Shown piece by piece: positions 16,824 through 24,019 of a DNA stretch of 64,000 nucleotides. This DNA comes from Micromonospora phaseoli (GTDB lineage Bacteria; Actinomycetota; Actinomycetes; Mycobacteriales; Micromonosporaceae). Numbering within the stretch: position 1 is the first letter of the stretch; each line of letters begins with the position of its first letter. The stretch lies in the NCBI RefSeq assembly GCF_900109115.1, contig NZ_FNYV01000010.1, positions 62,001-126,000 on the forward strand, read 5' to 3'. The translations under genes were made by a program, and so were the position numbers. Below the pieces are notes generated by a model. The model had not been told where the DNA came from. It made no database searches and worked only from the letters and a program-made list of their open reading frames with translations.

Positions 16824-18101
16824 ATGACTGTGCATCCGGAGGTCAACCGCGCGATCGAGGCGGTGTGGCGGATCGAGTCCGGGCGGGTGATCGCGGCCCT
16901 GGCGGGGCTGGTACGCGACGTGGGCTGGGCCGAGGAACTTGCCCAGGAGGCGCTGGTCACCGCGCTGGAGCGATGGCCCCACGACGGCGTACCGGCCAAC
17001 CCCGGGGCGTGGCTGACCACGGTGGGCAAACGGCGCGCGATCGACGGGCTCCGGCGCCGGCAGGTGCAGGACCGCAAGGTCGCCGAACTCGGCCGTGACC
17101 TCGCCGAGGAGACCTTCACCCCGGACTTCGACGCGGCCTTCGAGGAGCGGATCGACGACGACCTGCTCCCGCTGATCTTCACCGCCTGCCATCCGGTGCT
17201 CACCCCGCAGTCCCGGGCGGCGCTCACCCTGCGGATGCTCGGCGGCCTGAAGACCGAGGAGATCGCCAAGGCGTTCCTGGTGCCGGAGGCCACCATGGCG
17301 CAGCGGATCACCCGGGCCAAGAAGACCCTCGCCGAGGCGAAGGTGCCGTTCGAGGTGCCCGGCGTGGCCGAGCGGGGCGAGCGGCTGGCCAGCGTGCTGG
17401 AGGTCATCTACCTCATCTTCAACGAGGGGTACGCGGCGACCGCCGGCGACGACTGGATGCGTCCGGCGCTCTGCGAGGACGCGTTACGCCTGGCCCGGGT
17501 GCTGCAACGGCTGATGCCGGACGAACCCGAGGTGCACGGGCTGGCCGCGCTGCTGGAGATCCAGGCGTCGCGGACCGGAGCACGCACCGACGCCGACGGC
17601 GAACCGGTGCTGCTGATGGAGCAGGACCGGCGGCGCTGGGACCGGCTGTTCATCCGCCGGGGCCTGGCGGCGTTGGACCGCGCCCGAGCCACCGGGGGCC
17701 CGCCCGGCCCGTACACCCTCCAGGCGGAGATCGCGGCGTGCCACGCGCGAGCGGGTACCCCGCAGGAGACGGACTGGGCGCGGATCGCGGCCGGCTACGC
17801 GGAGCTGGCCCGGATCGCGCCGTCGCCGGTGGTGGAGCTGAACCGGGCGGTGGCGGTCTCCTTCGCCGACGGTCCGGCCGCCGCTCTTCTGGTGGCGCGC
17901 GCACTGGTCGACGAGCCGGCGCTGGCCCGCTACCACCTGCTGCCCGCCGTGATCGGGGACCTGCTGGCCAGGCTGGGCCGTTACGACGAGGCTGCCGCCG
18001 AGTTCAGCCGGGCGGCCGAGTTGACCGGCAACGCCCGGGAACAGGCGCTGCTGCGCGACCGGGCCGCCGACAGCGCCCGAGGGGTACCGCCGCGGCGCTG
18101 A
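16824..18101 (+). CDS. ECF42-type RNA polymerase sigma factor
   Basis: 425 residues. Region 2 (DVGWAEELAQEALVTALERWP, then NPGAWLTTVGKRRAIDGLRR) and region 4 (LTLRMLGGLKTEEIAKAFLVPEATMAQRI, read as two helices) are clear. A C-terminal extension of about 220 residues contains the DUF6596/TPR-like helices typical of ECF42 (EVIYLIFNEGYAA; LNRAVAVSFADGP). ECF42 factors are characteristically encoded near DGPF/YCII proteins; here one lies at 18963-19343. They lack a classical anti-sigma factor and depend on the C-terminal extension. Natural targets are usually the DGPF genes. Confidence 0.88.
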   Translation: MTVHPEVNRAIEAVWRIESGRVIAALAGLVRDVGWAEELAQEALVTALERWPHDGVPANPGAWLTTVGKRRAIDGLRRRQVQDRKVAELGRDLAEETFTPDFDAAFEERIDDDLLPLIFTACHPVLTPQSRAALTLRMLGGLKTEEIAKAFLVPEATMAQRITRAKKTLAEAKVPFEVPGVAERGERLASVLEVIYLIFNEGYAATAGDDWMRPALCEDALRLARVLQRLMPDEPEVHGLAALLEIQASRTGARTDADGEPVLLMEQDRRRWDRLFIRRGLAALDRARATGGPPGPYTLQAEIAACHARAGTPQETDWARIAAGYAELARIAPSPVVELNRAVAVSFADGPAAALLVARALVDEPALARYHLLPAVIGDLLARLGRYDEAAAEFSRAAELTGNAREQALLRDRAADSARGVPPRR

Positions 18102-18238
18102 AGAGGCGCTGAAGAGAGTCCCGGAAAAAGATCCGTCCGCCATGTCGAATCCCGGCCGGGCCGCTCGACGCGTCAGTGGAGGCCGGGGCGAACCGGCACG
18201 GCACACCGGCGGTCGGCCGGCGGGACGAGGAGGCACGG

Positions 18239-18931
18239 ATGGCAACGGCGACGAGCGGGAGGCCCACGGCGACGAGCGGGAGGCCCACGGTGGCGGGCGG
18301 CGGCACCCGGCGTACGACGCGGGTGTTGCTGGCCGGCGGGATCGCCGCCGGCCCGGTGTTCGCGGTGTCGGCCACGGCGCAGGTGCTCAGCCGCGACGGG
18401 TTCGACCTGACCCGGCAGCCGCTGAGCCTGCTCGCCCTCGGCGAGCACGGGTGGATCCAGATCGCCACCTTCGTGGTGAGCGGGCTGCTGGCCCTGGCCG
18501 GCGCGGCCGGGATGCGTCGCGTGCTGCGCGGCCAGCCCGCCGGCACCTGGGGGCCGCGGCTGGTGGCCGCCTTCGGTGTCGGGACCATCATCGGCGGGGT
18601 GCTGGTCTCCGACCCGAGCATGGGCTGGCCGGCCGGCGCGCCGGAAGGGCCAGCGGAGACGCTGAGCTGGCATGCAATCGGCCACGGGGTCGGCGCCATG
18701 CTCGCGTTCCTGTCGCTGACCGCCGCCTGCCTGGTCTTCGCCCGCCGGTACGCCCGCGACCGCCAGCGCGTGGCCGCCACGCTCTCGCTGGCCTGCGCGA
18801 TCGTGGTGGCCGTCGTCATGGCCTGGCCGGATCAGGGCAGCCTCAGCATCCGGATGGCGCTCGGCTGCGCTCTGCTCTTCGGCTGGCTCTCGGTGGTCTC
18901 CGCCCGGCTGCTGGCTGTTTCGTCCCACTGA
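18239..18931 (+). CDS. DUF998-family membrane protein
   Basis: 230 residues from ATG 18239, chosen because GAGGAGG at 18227-18233 precedes it by 5 bases. Six hydrophobic helices with the DUF998 layout (RDGFDLTRQPLSLLALG; the conserved QPLS segment after helix 1). The short N-terminus is Thr/Ser/Gly/Arg-rich because of a 21-base tandem duplication. It lies between the ECF42 gene and the DGPF gene on the same strand and may belong to the same regulon. The biochemical function is unknown. Confidence 0.8.
   Translation: MATATSGRPTATSGRPTVAGGGTRRTTRVLLAGGIAAGPVFAVSATAQVLSRDGFDLTRQPLSLLALGEHGWIQIATFVVSGLLALAGAAGMRRVLRGQPAGTWGPRLVAAFGVGTIIGGVLVSDPSMGWPAGAPEGPAETLSWHAIGHGVGAMLAFLSLTAACLVFARRYARDRQRVAATLSLACAIVVAVVMAWPDQGSLSIRMALGCALLFGWLSVVSARLLAVSSH
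18245..18290 (+). repeat. 21-base tandem duplication in the DUF998 gene
   Basis: Two perfect copies of a 21-base unit (18245-18265 and 18266-18286, continuing 4 bases into a third), encoding ATSGRPT twice at the extreme N-terminus. It preserves frame. Confidence 0.85.
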
Positions 18932-18962
18932 CGTAGGTACAACAAACTGGAAGGCAGGATCG

Positions 18963-19343
18963 ATGCGCTTCATGCTCATGCACAAGCTGGACGAGAACAA
19001 GCCCGAGCTGTGGAACCCGAGCCCCGATTTCATCGCCCGGATGGGGGTCTTCATGGAGGAGGCCGCCCAGGCGGGCGTGCTGCTCGCCGGTGAGGGGCTG
19101 CGGCCCAGCAGCGTGGACGCCGGCCGGATCACCGTCACGGGCGGCAAGTCGACCGTCACAGACGGGCCGTTCACCGAGACCAAGGAGCTGATCGCCGGGT
19201 TCGCGCTGATGCAGGTCCGGGACAAGGCGGAGGCGATGGAGTGGGGTCGGCGGTTCGCCGAACTCTTCGCCGAGGCCGGTACCGACACGGAGGTCGACGT
19301 CCGTCGGGTCACCGAGTGGGAGGACCTCGCGTCGCAGCCCTGA
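18963..19343 (+). CDS. DGPF/YCII-family protein
   Basis: 126 residues with the family signature TDGPFTETKELIAGF at ~residues 59-73 and the usual MRFMLMHK start. The fold is a ferredoxin-like YciI barrel. DGPF proteins are the standard targets of ECF42 sigma factors; the matching sigma gene is upstream. AAGGCAGG at 18951-18958 is the ribosome site. The biochemical role remains unclear even in studied relatives. Confidence 0.9.
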   Translation: MRFMLMHKLDENKPELWNPSPDFIARMGVFMEEAAQAGVLLAGEGLRPSSVDAGRITVTGGKSTVTDGPFTETKELIAGFALMQVRDKAEAMEWGRRFAELFAEAGTDTEVDVRRVTEWEDLASQP

Positions 19344-19383
19344 CCGGCTCGGCTGCTGCGCTGACCGGGGGCGGGGCCTCCGG

Positions 19384-19827
19384 TCAGCGCAGCTCGGCGG
19401 CTCGGTCGGCCAGGCGGGTCAGCGCCGGTACGGCGGCGAGCAATTGCTCCCGGTCCGCCGCGTCGAGGCCGGCCAGCGCGGCGGCGAGGACATCGCGGCG
19501 GTGCTGCCCGTACGCGGCGATCTGCTCCCACGCCTGTTCGGTCAGCCCCAACCGGACGGTACGCCGGTCCTCCGGATCCCGGTCCCGGCGCAGCAGACCG
19601 GCGGCGGTCAGCTCGCCGACCAGGGTGCTCACCGTGTTGGCGGCCGTGCCGAGCCGCTCGGCGGCCTCCCGGACGCTGATCCCGGGCTGGCGCTGCACCA
19701 GCCGTAGCACCTCCACCTGCGCGTCCGGCATCAACGCGCGGCCGGTCCGCTGACTGGCCCGGCGGCGCAGCACCCGGTGCAGGTCGCCGAGGGCGGCACC
19801 GAGCTGGCTGAGCGTCTCCTCGGTCAC
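19384..19827 (-). CDS. MarR-family transcriptional regulator
   Basis: 147 residues from GTG 19827 (GGAAAGGG ribosome site upstream). The winged helix is clear: PGISVREAAERLGTAANTVS and GLLRRDRDPEDRRTVRLGLT, with the conserved DxR-R wing. It is divergent from a Bcr/CflA exporter, with a near-perfect palindrome between them, so it likely represses both until an exported compound binds. Confidence 0.87.
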   Translation of the reverse strand: MTEETLSQLGAALGDLHRVLRRRASQRTGRALMPDAQVEVLRLVQRQPGISVREAAERLGTAANTVSTLVGELTAAGLLRRDRDPEDRRTVRLGLTEQAWEQIAAYGQHRRDVLAAALAGLDAADREQLLAAVPALTRLADRAAELR

Positions 19828-19848
19828 AGTGGAACCCTTTCCAGCTGC

Positions 19849-19872
19849 GATATCTCTGTAGGCAGAGCTATC
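19849..19872. promoter_or_regulatory. MarR-type operator
   Basis: GATATCTCTG-TAGG-CAGAGCTATC: 10-base arms with one mismatch and a 4-base spacer, located between the divergent MarR (start 19827) and exporter (start 19910) genes. Confidence 0.65.
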
Positions 19873-19909
19873 GTAGCCGGGCGCCACCAACCAACCGAGG
19901 GGACCGCCG

Positions 19910-21145
19910 ATGCCGCAGACCGCCGCGCCGTCCGTACGCCCGCCGGAGCGGTTCGCCGCACCCACCGGCCGGGCCGCCGTCGCGCTGCTGGTGCTGCTCG
20001 GCTGCCTCACCGCGATCGGGCCCCTGTCGCTGGACACCTACCTGCCGGCGTTCCCCGGGATGACCCGCGACCTGGCCGCCAGCCAGGCACAGATCCAGCT
20101 CTCGCTGACCACCTGCCTGATCGGCATGGCCCTGGGCCAACTCGTCACCGGTCCACTCAGCGACCGCTGGGGGCGTCGCCTGCCGGTGCTGGTCGGCGTC
20201 GGCGCGTACACCCTGTTGTCACTGGTCTGCGCCCTCGCTCCGTCGGCGGAGACCCTCGCCGTGGCCCGCTTCGCCCAGGGCTTCGCCGGCGGCATGGGCA
20301 CGGTCGTGGCCCGCGCCGTCGTCCGCGACCTCTACTCCGGCCGGGCCGCCGCGAAGTACTTCTCCCGGCTGGTCCTGATCTTCGGCATCGCACCGATGGT
20401 CGCCCCCGCCCTCGGCAGCCTGGTGCTCAACGTCGGCGACTGGCGCACCATCTTCGTCGCCCTCGCCCTGGTCGGTGCCCTGCTCGCCACCGCCGTCGCG
20501 TGGCGGCTGCCGGAGACCCTGCCCGCCGCGCGACGCAGCACCGGCGGCCTGGCCGCGACCGCCGCCGCCGGCCGCGCCCTGCTCGCCGACCGCGTCTACC
20601 TCGGGTACGCGCTGACCCAGGGCCTCGCCTTCGCCGGACTCTTCGCCTACCTCTCCGGTTCCTCGTTCGTCCTCCAGGACGTCTTCGGCCTCTCCGCCGG
20701 CACGTTCAGCGTCCTCTTCGGTCTCAACGCGCTCTCCTTCGTCGCCGTCGGCCAGCTCAACGCCCGACTACTCGACCGCTACGATCCCCGACCGCTGCTG
20801 GTCAGCGGCCTCGGCCTCGGACTGCTCGCCGCCCTCGGTGTGCTCGCCGGGGCACTGCTGGACACCCTGCCTCTGGTCATCGTCGCGCTCTTCGTCTTCC
20901 TCGGCTCGCTCGGCCTGGTGATGCCCAACGGGACCGCGCTCGCCCTGGACCGGCACGCCTCCCGCGCCGGCACCGCTGCGGCGCTGCTTGGCGGCGTCCA
21001 GGCCGTGGTCGCGGCCAGCGCCGCACCACTGGTCGGGCTCGGCGGTGAGGGCAGCGCGATTCCGATGGCCGTGGTACTCAGCGGCGCAGCCGCCGCCTCC
21101 CTCCTGATGCTGCTGACCCTCGCCCGCCCCACCCGCGTGCAGTAG
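19910..21145 (+). CDS. Bcr/CflA-family multidrug exporter (MFS)
   Basis: 411 residues, 12 predicted helices. Motif A (GPLSDRWGRRLPVL) follows helix 2, and the first helix carries the DHA1 pattern GPLSLDTYLPAFP typical of Bcr/CflA (bicyclomycin, chloramphenicol, sulfonamide export in relatives). Control by the divergent MarR protein is likely. A copy of its last ~16 codons occurs downstream at 22174-22221, evidence of a local duplication. Confidence 0.9.
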   Translation: MPQTAAPSVRPPERFAAPTGRAAVALLVLLGCLTAIGPLSLDTYLPAFPGMTRDLAASQAQIQLSLTTCLIGMALGQLVTGPLSDRWGRRLPVLVGVGAYTLLSLVCALAPSAETLAVARFAQGFAGGMGTVVARAVVRDLYSGRAAAKYFSRLVLIFGIAPMVAPALGSLVLNVGDWRTIFVALALVGALLATAVAWRLPETLPAARRSTGGLAATAAAGRALLADRVYLGYALTQGLAFAGLFAYLSGSSFVLQDVFGLSAGTFSVLFGLNALSFVAVGQLNARLLDRYDPRPLLVSGLGLGLLAALGVLAGALLDTLPLVIVALFVFLGSLGLVMPNGTALALDRHASRAGTAAALLGGVQAVVAASAAPLVGLGGEGSAIPMAVVLSGAAAASLLMLLTLARPTRVQ

Positions 21146-21167
21146 GGCGGCTACTGCGGCTTGTCGG

Positions 21168-21890
21168 CTATGCCGGCTTGTCGGCGAGGGCGGCCGAGAG
21201 CCGTTCCAGGTAGTCGTCGACCTGCCCCATGTGGTAGCCGCGCAGCGCGACGGTCAGCGTCGTGCCGGTCCGGTCCAACTCCGCCCTGATCGCCTGACGC
21301 TGCGCCGTCGAACCGGCGGTTCGCGCCGCCAGACCCCGCAGGACCAGGCTGTCCACCATCCGTTTGTCATAGCCGCGCAGCGCCGAGTCGAAGACCGGCT
21401 CGTCGAGACCTTCCGGTCGGCGTTGCCGGGCGTCGGTGAAGCGACCGCCGCTGACCCGGGTCAACTCGGCTGCCACCTCGTCCGCCGACTGCCGCACGTC
21501 GGCGAGGTCGAGCAGGACCAGCGCGGCCCGGCCGTCGACCGGGCTGCGGCCGGCGAGCGGACGGTCGATGGTCGACCCGGCCGGGACCAGCAGCAACGAC
21601 GGGGATGGTGTGCCGGCATCCGCGGCCTGGCCCAGCACGATCGCGTCGATCTCGGCCCACGACACCAGCCGGTTGAGCCCGGCGACCTTCAGATCCAGCC
21701 CCTCGGCCGCGATGCGGAACCTGAACGGCCGCAGCGACCGGGCGGTGATCCAGCCACCCGTCAGTAGCGCGGCTCCGACGAAGATCCAAGTTCCGATCCC
21801 GGCGGAGTCCACGCCGGGCAGCAGGGACCCGCCGAACGCGAGCAGCAGGACGCCGAGCGCCAGCGAACGTCGATTCCTGCGCAGTTCCAC
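21168..21890 (-). CDS. Two-TM membrane protein with PH-like and DivIVA-like repeats (copy 1)
   Basis: 240 residues from GTG 21890, with GAGGTG as ribosome site; the homologous start of the paralogue at 22987 supports this. Two transmembrane helices (~10-50) are followed by a beta-rich PH-like region (FRFRIAAEGLDLKVAGLNRL) and two C-terminal motifs, GYDKRMVDSLVLRG and GYHMGQVDDYLERL. Those fit the short DivIVA-type signature GYxxxxVDxxLxxL. It is about half identical to copy 2 and converges on the exporter. A role at the membrane in polar growth or division is only an inference from the motif. Confidence 0.72.
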   Translation of the reverse strand: MELRRNRRSLALGVLLLAFGGSLLPGVDSAGIGTWIFVGAALLTGGWITARSLRPFRFRIAAEGLDLKVAGLNRLVSWAEIDAIVLGQAADAGTPSPSLLLVPAGSTIDRPLAGRSPVDGRAALVLLDLADVRQSADEVAAELTRVSGGRFTDARQRRPEGLDEPVFDSALRGYDKRMVDSLVLRGLAARTAGSTAQRQAIRAELDRTGTTLTVALRGYHMGQVDDYLERLSAALADKPA

Positions 21891-22231
21891 AGCGACACCT
21901 CGATCTTGTAAGCGGCCGTGCAGAGCATGGCACGCCGACGCAACCGGCACCGACCCATGATCAACGCGAACCTGGGTGTGGCGGTTGACTGCCGCCTCGT
22001 CCGCCATGGCTCGGTTCGAAGCAGGTGGCACGATGCCGACCTTGCCGGTCCCGGAGCGTCTCGCGCGGGCTCTGCACAAGAAGCTCGACGTCAGGTTCAC
22101 CCCCGACGCCGACGCTGCCTGAGTCGCGTCGACACCACCTGCGGCACTGCCCACCGGAGGAGAAACGCCCAACGTCTCCCTGCTGATGCTGCTGACCCTC
22201 GCCCGCACCCGTCACCAGTGATCTTTGATGC
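21891..22231. other. Intergenic duplication scar
   Basis: 341 bases between the two paralogues. It holds GCAGAGCATGGCACG at 21917, also found upstream of copy 2 near 23014, a 29-codon reading frame at 22033-22122 (plus strand; significance doubtful) and the copied exporter tail at 22174-22221. No intact gene is evident. Confidence 0.6.
22174..22221 (+). pseudogene. Duplicated 3' end of the Bcr/CflA exporter gene
   Basis: 15 codons plus a stop encode VSLLMLLTLARTRHQ, nearly the same as the exporter C-terminus ASLLMLLTLARPTRVQ at 21095-21145. The copy stands 10 bases from the stop of copy 2 of the membrane gene, just as the exporter end stands 22 bases from the stop of copy 1. It is a relic of tandem duplication. 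Confidence 0.8.
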
Positions 22232-22987
22232 TCAGCCGGCCTGGGTGCCCCGGCTCGGCGACCGTGCGATCAGGACCGACAGCTCGTCCAGCAACGAGTC
22301 GACCTCGGTGCGGTCGTAGCCCAGCTCGCTGGCGGGCAGCTCCGCCCGGGCCCGCTCGAAGGTCGCCTTGGCTGCCCAGCGTGGCAGCAGCTGATCGATG
22401 AGCAGCCCGTCTCGGCCCTGCCGGATCAGGTCGTCCACCTGGGCAGGCTCGTATCCTCCCGGCCTGATGTTGAAATCCGGGGAGTCGAAACGTGCGCGGC
22501 GCAGGTGGCGGACATCCGTGAAGCGGCTGCCGGCGAAGCGGGCCAGGGCCGCCGCCACCTCGTCCACGGACTGCCGGACATCGGCAAGATCGAGCAGGAT
22601 CAGCGCAGGCCGGCCGTCGACCGGGCTCCGGCCGTCGAGCGGGCCCTCGACGAACGAATTCGTGGGCGGCACCAGCAGCAGCGACGAGGAGATGGGCTGC
22701 TTCTCGCCGATCGTCGGCACCTGTTGGTCGAGGACGATCGCGTCGACCTCGGTCCACGGCACCGCCCGGTTGAGGCTGGCGACCCGTAGGACCATCCCGT
22801 TGGGCCCGATGTGGAACCTGAACGGACGGCGTTCGGCGAGGACGACCCCGCCGCCCACCAGCAGGGCGAGGAGGCCGACGATCCACCCCAGCACGGTGAG
22901 GTACTCGAAGCAGCCCAGAACGAACGCGCCGGTCGCGAAGAAGACCAGTCCGAGCACCAACGCGCCGCGGCGTCTACGCAGCTCCAT
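22232..22987 (-). CDS. Two-TM membrane protein with PH-like and DivIVA-like repeats (copy 2)
   Basis: 251 residues from ATG 22987 (a GTG at 22993 is also possible). The layout is as in copy 1: two helices, PH-like strand FRFHIGPNGMVLRVASLNRA, shared segments GRSPVDGR and LLDLADVRQS, and C-terminal GYEPAQVDDLIRQG and GYDRTEVDSLLDEL. Divergence between the copies is concentrated in the helices and between the two DivIVA-like motifs. The pair may form a hetero-oligomer or be redundant. Confidence 0.72.
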   Translation of the reverse strand: MELRRRRGALVLGLVFFATGAFVLGCFEYLTVLGWIVGLLALLVGGGVVLAERRPFRFHIGPNGMVLRVASLNRAVPWTEVDAIVLDQQVPTIGEKQPISSSLLLVPPTNSFVEGPLDGRSPVDGRPALILLDLADVRQSVDEVAAALARFAGSRFTDVRHLRRARFDSPDFNIRPGGYEPAQVDDLIRQGRDGLLIDQLLPRWAAKATFERARAELPASELGYDRTEVDSLLDELSVLIARSPSRGTQAG

Positions 22988-23054
22988 CGACACCCCGATC
23001 CAAGAGCCGTTGCGCAGAGCATGGCACGGCGGCTCAACACGAAGCCACGTCGAA

Positions 23055-23489
23055 TCAGGCCGTGTCGAAGTCGGGGATGGTGATCGTGCCGTCCGCCGCG
23101 ATCGGGAAACCCGGATTCCAGGCGATCTCCCAGAGGTGACCGTCCGGGTCGGCGAAGTAGCCGGCGTACCCGCCGTAGGAGGTGTCGCGGGCCGGTCGGG
23201 TGACCGCGGCCCCGGCCCGGGCGGCGGCGGCCATCAGCTGATCCACCTCGCCGCGCTCGCGCACGTTGTGTGCCAGCGTGAACCCGGCGAACCCGCCCGC
23301 ACCCCGGTCGTCTACACCGGCGTCCTCGGCCAGCGACTGCCGCGCCCACAGCACGACGGCGAGCCCGCCGGCCTGGAAGAACACGGTTCGCTCGACCTCC
23401 TGGCCCTGCCAGCCGAGCTGCCGGTAGAACTCGCGGGAGCGGGCCACGTCGCGGACGCCGAGCGTGATCAGGCTGAGACGCTGCTCCAT
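23055..23489 (-). CDS. VOC-family (glyoxalase-like) protein
   Basis: 144 residues. VOC module: LSLITLGVRDVARSREFYRQ at the start and GYFADPDGHLWEIAWNPGF near the end with the metal-site Glu. The last ~20 residues carry the extra GFPIAADGTITIPDF tail seen in a common actinobacterial subgroup. ATG 23489 is directly preceded by an in-frame GTG. The substrate is unknown. Confidence 0.85.
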   Translation of the reverse strand: MEQRLSLITLGVRDVARSREFYRQLGWQGQEVERTVFFQAGGLAVVLWARQSLAEDAGVDDRGAGGFAGFTLAHNVRERGEVDQLMAAAARAGAAVTRPARDTSYGGYAGYFADPDGHLWEIAWNPGFPIAADGTITIPDFDTA

Positions 23490-23517
23490 CACGGCAACCT
23501 ACCCCGGCATGGCGGGG

Positions 23518-23871
23518 CTACCCGAGGGGAACCTGGACGGCGACGTCGTGCTTCGAGTAGAGCGTGGAGATCTGGTTGGCGCCGTACTTGTCGCGGAACA
23601 TCGCCACGACGTGGTCGACCCGGTCGGCCTCGGTGATCGGGGTGGCGCTCGAACTCAACGCGGTGCCGTTCACGGCCAACTGGACCATCGGAGTCTGCCG
23701 GACGTTCTTGTACCACTGGCTGTCCGAGCCGGTCACCGGCACCAGGAAGACGTTGTCGTCCTCCTGGACGAACCACACCGGATGGGTGATCTGCCGCCCG
23801 GTCCGGCGACCGGTCACGGTCAGTTCGACCTCGTGTACGCCATCAAGTTCGTCACCGATCGCGTTGGTCAT
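23518..23871 (-). CDS. Deazaflavin (F420)-dependent nitroreductase-like protein
   Basis: 117 residues of the Ddn/PNPOx-like split-barrel family: ELTVTGRRTGRQITHPVWFV, NVFLVPVTGSDSQWYKN and a C-terminal helix. Proteins of this group use F420 or FMN to reduce nitro compounds, quinones or enones; the short length fits the DUF385/AOC subgroup. It stands alone, 28 bases upstream of the VOC gene on the same strand, so co-transcription is possible. Confidence 0.75.
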   Translation of the reverse strand: MTNAIGDELDGVHEVELTVTGRRTGRQITHPVWFVQEDDNVFLVPVTGSDSQWYKNVRQTPMVQLAVNGTALSSSATPITEADRVDHVVAMFRDKYGANQISTLYSKHDVAVQVPLG

Positions 23872-23973
23872 GGTGTCCCCCGCAGCTTGCCCCCGACGAT
23901 GCCTCTGCTCGCCAGGCTAGGGACCGACGCCGGTCCGCGTCGCCGGATCCGGCAGCTTCGCCGGCAAAACAGA

Positions 23974-24011
23974 GAAACTCCCGGTGCCGCGCCCGCGGCA
24001 CCGGGAGTTTC
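23974..24011 (-). terminator. Intrinsic terminator of the M6-like protease gene
   Basis: Perfect 17-base arms (23974-23990 and 23995-24011) with a 4-base loop, 8 bases beyond the protease stop on the minus strand and followed there by TCTGTTTT. Confidence 0.88.
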
Positions 24012-24019
24012 TGTTCAGG

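Noticed and set aside
22009-22025. tRNA T-loop-like GGTTCGAA
   Set aside because: No cloverleaf can be folded around it.
22033-22122. 29-codon frame between the paralogues as a gene
   Set aside because: No family resemblance and it lies in duplication debris; mentioned only within the gap.
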